DNA of 39,304 nucleotides, taken from contig CANTEO010000020.1 in the NCBI GenBank assembly GCA_947652855.1, positions 1 through 39,304 on the forward strand. Direction: 5' to 3'. The notes beneath the pieces were generated by a model. The model did no database searches, was not told the DNA's origin, and worked only from the letters and a program-made list of their open reading frames with translations. Positions 38,285-39,304 of the stretch are shown here, piece after piece. Source of the DNA: an uncultured Roseburia sp. (GTDB lineage: Bacteria > Bacillota > Clostridia > Lachnospirales > Lachnospiraceae). Position 1 is the first letter of the stretch; every line of letters begins with the position of its first letter. The position numbers were made by a program, and so were the translations under genes.

Positions 38285-39166
38285 CTATGATTTGGTCGGG
38301 TTCATATGCACCATAATATGCTTCACTTTTGGGAATCGCTGCTCTATGCCGTCATGTATGAGTTCTGCAATTTCGTGAGCCTCCCAAAGCGTCTTATTTC
38401 CGTCAATGCGAATTTCCAAATCCACATAGATTTTATTTCCAAACATACGGGTTTGCAGTAAGTCAATGCCAAAGATGCCGTCATGCGCCAGCGCAAATTT
38501 TCGGATGTCTTCTTCCGTCGCGCCGTCGCAGGCTTTATCGACCATTTTGTCCACCGCGTCCTTAAAAATGTCATATGCGGCCTTGCCGATGAACAGGCAG
38601 ATCACAAGGCTGGCGGCGGGTTCCATAACGGGGTATCCCATCCTTGCTCCCAGGATGCCGATAATCGCCCCAATGGAGGACAGAGAGTCGGAGCGGTGAT
38701 GCCACGCATCAGCCATTAAAGCGGCGGAATCAATCTTTCTTGCATAAAATTTGGTATACCAGTACATGGCTTCTTTGGCCGCGATGGAGAGGAAAGCCGC
38801 CGCTAGGGCAAGGATTCCCGGCGTGATGGATGCGCTGTATTCCTTAAGGGCAATGGATTTTACCGCGGAGGCCCCGATGCCCAGGCCAGTCACGAATAGG
38901 ATAGTGGCAAGGACAAGAGCGGCCACGCATTCCATGCGCTCATGCCCATAAGGGTGTTCCTTGTCGGAGTCTTTTCCTGCAATCCGAATGCCGATCATCA
39001 CAATGAAGGTGCTGAACACATCCGAGGCGGAATGCACCGCGTCGCTGACCATCGCCCCGGAATGGGCAAGGATTCCGGCGAGGAACTTAAATGCAGACAA
39101 CAAAAGATTTGCAATAATAGTGACGGCAGAAACCCGCATCGCCACGCGCTCAAATTGGTTTTCCAT
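38285..39166 (-). CDS. Cation diffusion facilitator family metal exporter
   Basis: This 293-residue protein exports divalent metal ions in exchange for protons. Six membrane spans fill residues 10-200. The transport-site motifs are present in spans 2 and 5: SDAVHSASD and DAWHHRSD (the His/Asp pairs that bind metal). A C-terminal cytoplasmic ferredoxin-like domain (about 215-293, ending KHIMVHMNPTKS) binds regulatory metal. The metal (Zn, Mn, Fe or Co) cannot be read safely; the His/Asp at both sites fits a zinc or iron type. ATG 39166 has AGGAGG about nine bases upstream; the longer in-frame start would include promoter DNA. Confidence 0.92.
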   Translation of the reverse strand: MENQFERVAMRVSAVTIIANLLLSAFKFLAGILAHSGAMVSDAVHSASDVFSTFIVMIGIRIAGKDSDKEHPYGHERMECVAALVLATILFVTGLGIGASAVKSIALKEYSASITPGILALAAAFLSIAAKEAMYWYTKFYARKIDSAALMADAWHHRSDSLSSIGAIIGILGARMGYPVMEPAASLVICLFIGKAAYDIFKDAVDKMVDKACDGATEEDIRKFALAHDGIFGIDLLQTRMFGNKIYVDLEIRIDGNKTLWEAHEIAELIHDGIEQRFPKVKHIMVHMNPTKS

Positions 39167-39271
39167 AGAGGATGCCTCCTGAAACAGCGTAAAGTATTCA
39201 ACCAATATAGCATATCGAAAGTCGCTTTGCAATAGAAATGTATCATTGGGCCAGGACAAACGCATGAATGT

Positions 39272-39300
39272 TTATTATCTTTATTATACTTCATTGTCAA
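39272..39300 (-). promoter_or_regulatory. Possible promoter of the CDF exporter
   Basis: A perfect -35 TTGACA (39295-39300) on the minus strand is 17 bases from TAATAA (39272-39277), a poor -10. A better TATAAT (39282-39287) would need a -35 beyond the window edge. The leader would be about 100 bases. Confidence 0.4.
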
Positions 39301-39304
39301 GTCT

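Overview
The window looks like chromosomal DNA of a motile, probably spore-forming, anaerobic member of the Lachnospiraceae or a close Clostridia relative. The evidence is a Firmicutes-type flagellar block (flgM, flgN, flgK, flgL, fliW, csrA, flaG, fliD, fliS), a reverse rubrerythrin with a PerR/Fur regulator, a preQ1-I riboswitch in front of a QueT transporter, a YolD plus Y-family polymerase pair, and strong AGGAGG-type ribosome binding sites. I see no rRNA, tRNA, IS element, prophage or CRISPR array. Family names rest on recognisable motifs and remembered family patterns; no database search was possible.

Layout. 1-847: a minus-strand promoter running off the left edge, then promoter, preQ1-I riboswitch and queT. 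974-2079: perR and rubrerythrin operon on the minus strand, with a Fur/PerR-type box just downstream of the -10. 2098-6966: housekeeping and unknown genes (a repeat-containing Lachnospiraceae-type protein, a GNAT acetyltransferase, tadA, a membrane-anchored C39-type peptidase, a membrane diguanylate cyclase). 7078-17647: late flagellar genes, starting with a near-consensus sigma-28 promoter at flgM and including two tandem flgK paralogs, the fliW-csrA switch, and the filament cap and chaperone genes. 17823-30249: a plus-strand sugar-nucleotide cluster, most likely for flagellin or cell-surface glycosylation. 30354-36149: minus-strand genes for a YolD-like protein, a Y-family polymerase, a corrinoid-reactivation protein and a TrpB2-type tryptophan synthase beta. 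36320-39304: a hemolysin III family protein, an unknown zinc-ribbon membrane protein and a CDF metal exporter.

The sugar cluster is the most unusual part. It joins two chemistries. The first is a CDP-sugar branch: a real glucose-1-phosphate cytidylyltransferase, CDP-glucose 4,6-dehydratase and an RfbH-type 3-dehydrase, preceded by a DRE-TIM aldolase fused to a sialyltransferase-like/DUF115-like domain and by a second cytidylyltransferase paralog whose nucleotide-binding motifs are eroded. The second is a nonulosonic (legionaminic-type) acid branch: NeuD-like acetyltransferase, synthase, CMP-transferase, CBS-nucleotidyltransferase, hydrolysing 2-epimerase and 4,6-dehydratase. The LegC aminotransferase expected for legionaminic acid is not in the window, nor is an obvious E3 reductase for the RfbH step. 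Two AT-rich small genes, DUF6575-like and SecB-like (the latter apparently shortened), interrupt the nonulosonate operon and look recently acquired. A reasonable model is that the flagellin made under sigma-28 and FliW/CsrA control is decorated with a nonulosonic acid and a modified, possibly carbon-branched, CDP-derived deoxysugar. That link is inferred from gene order.
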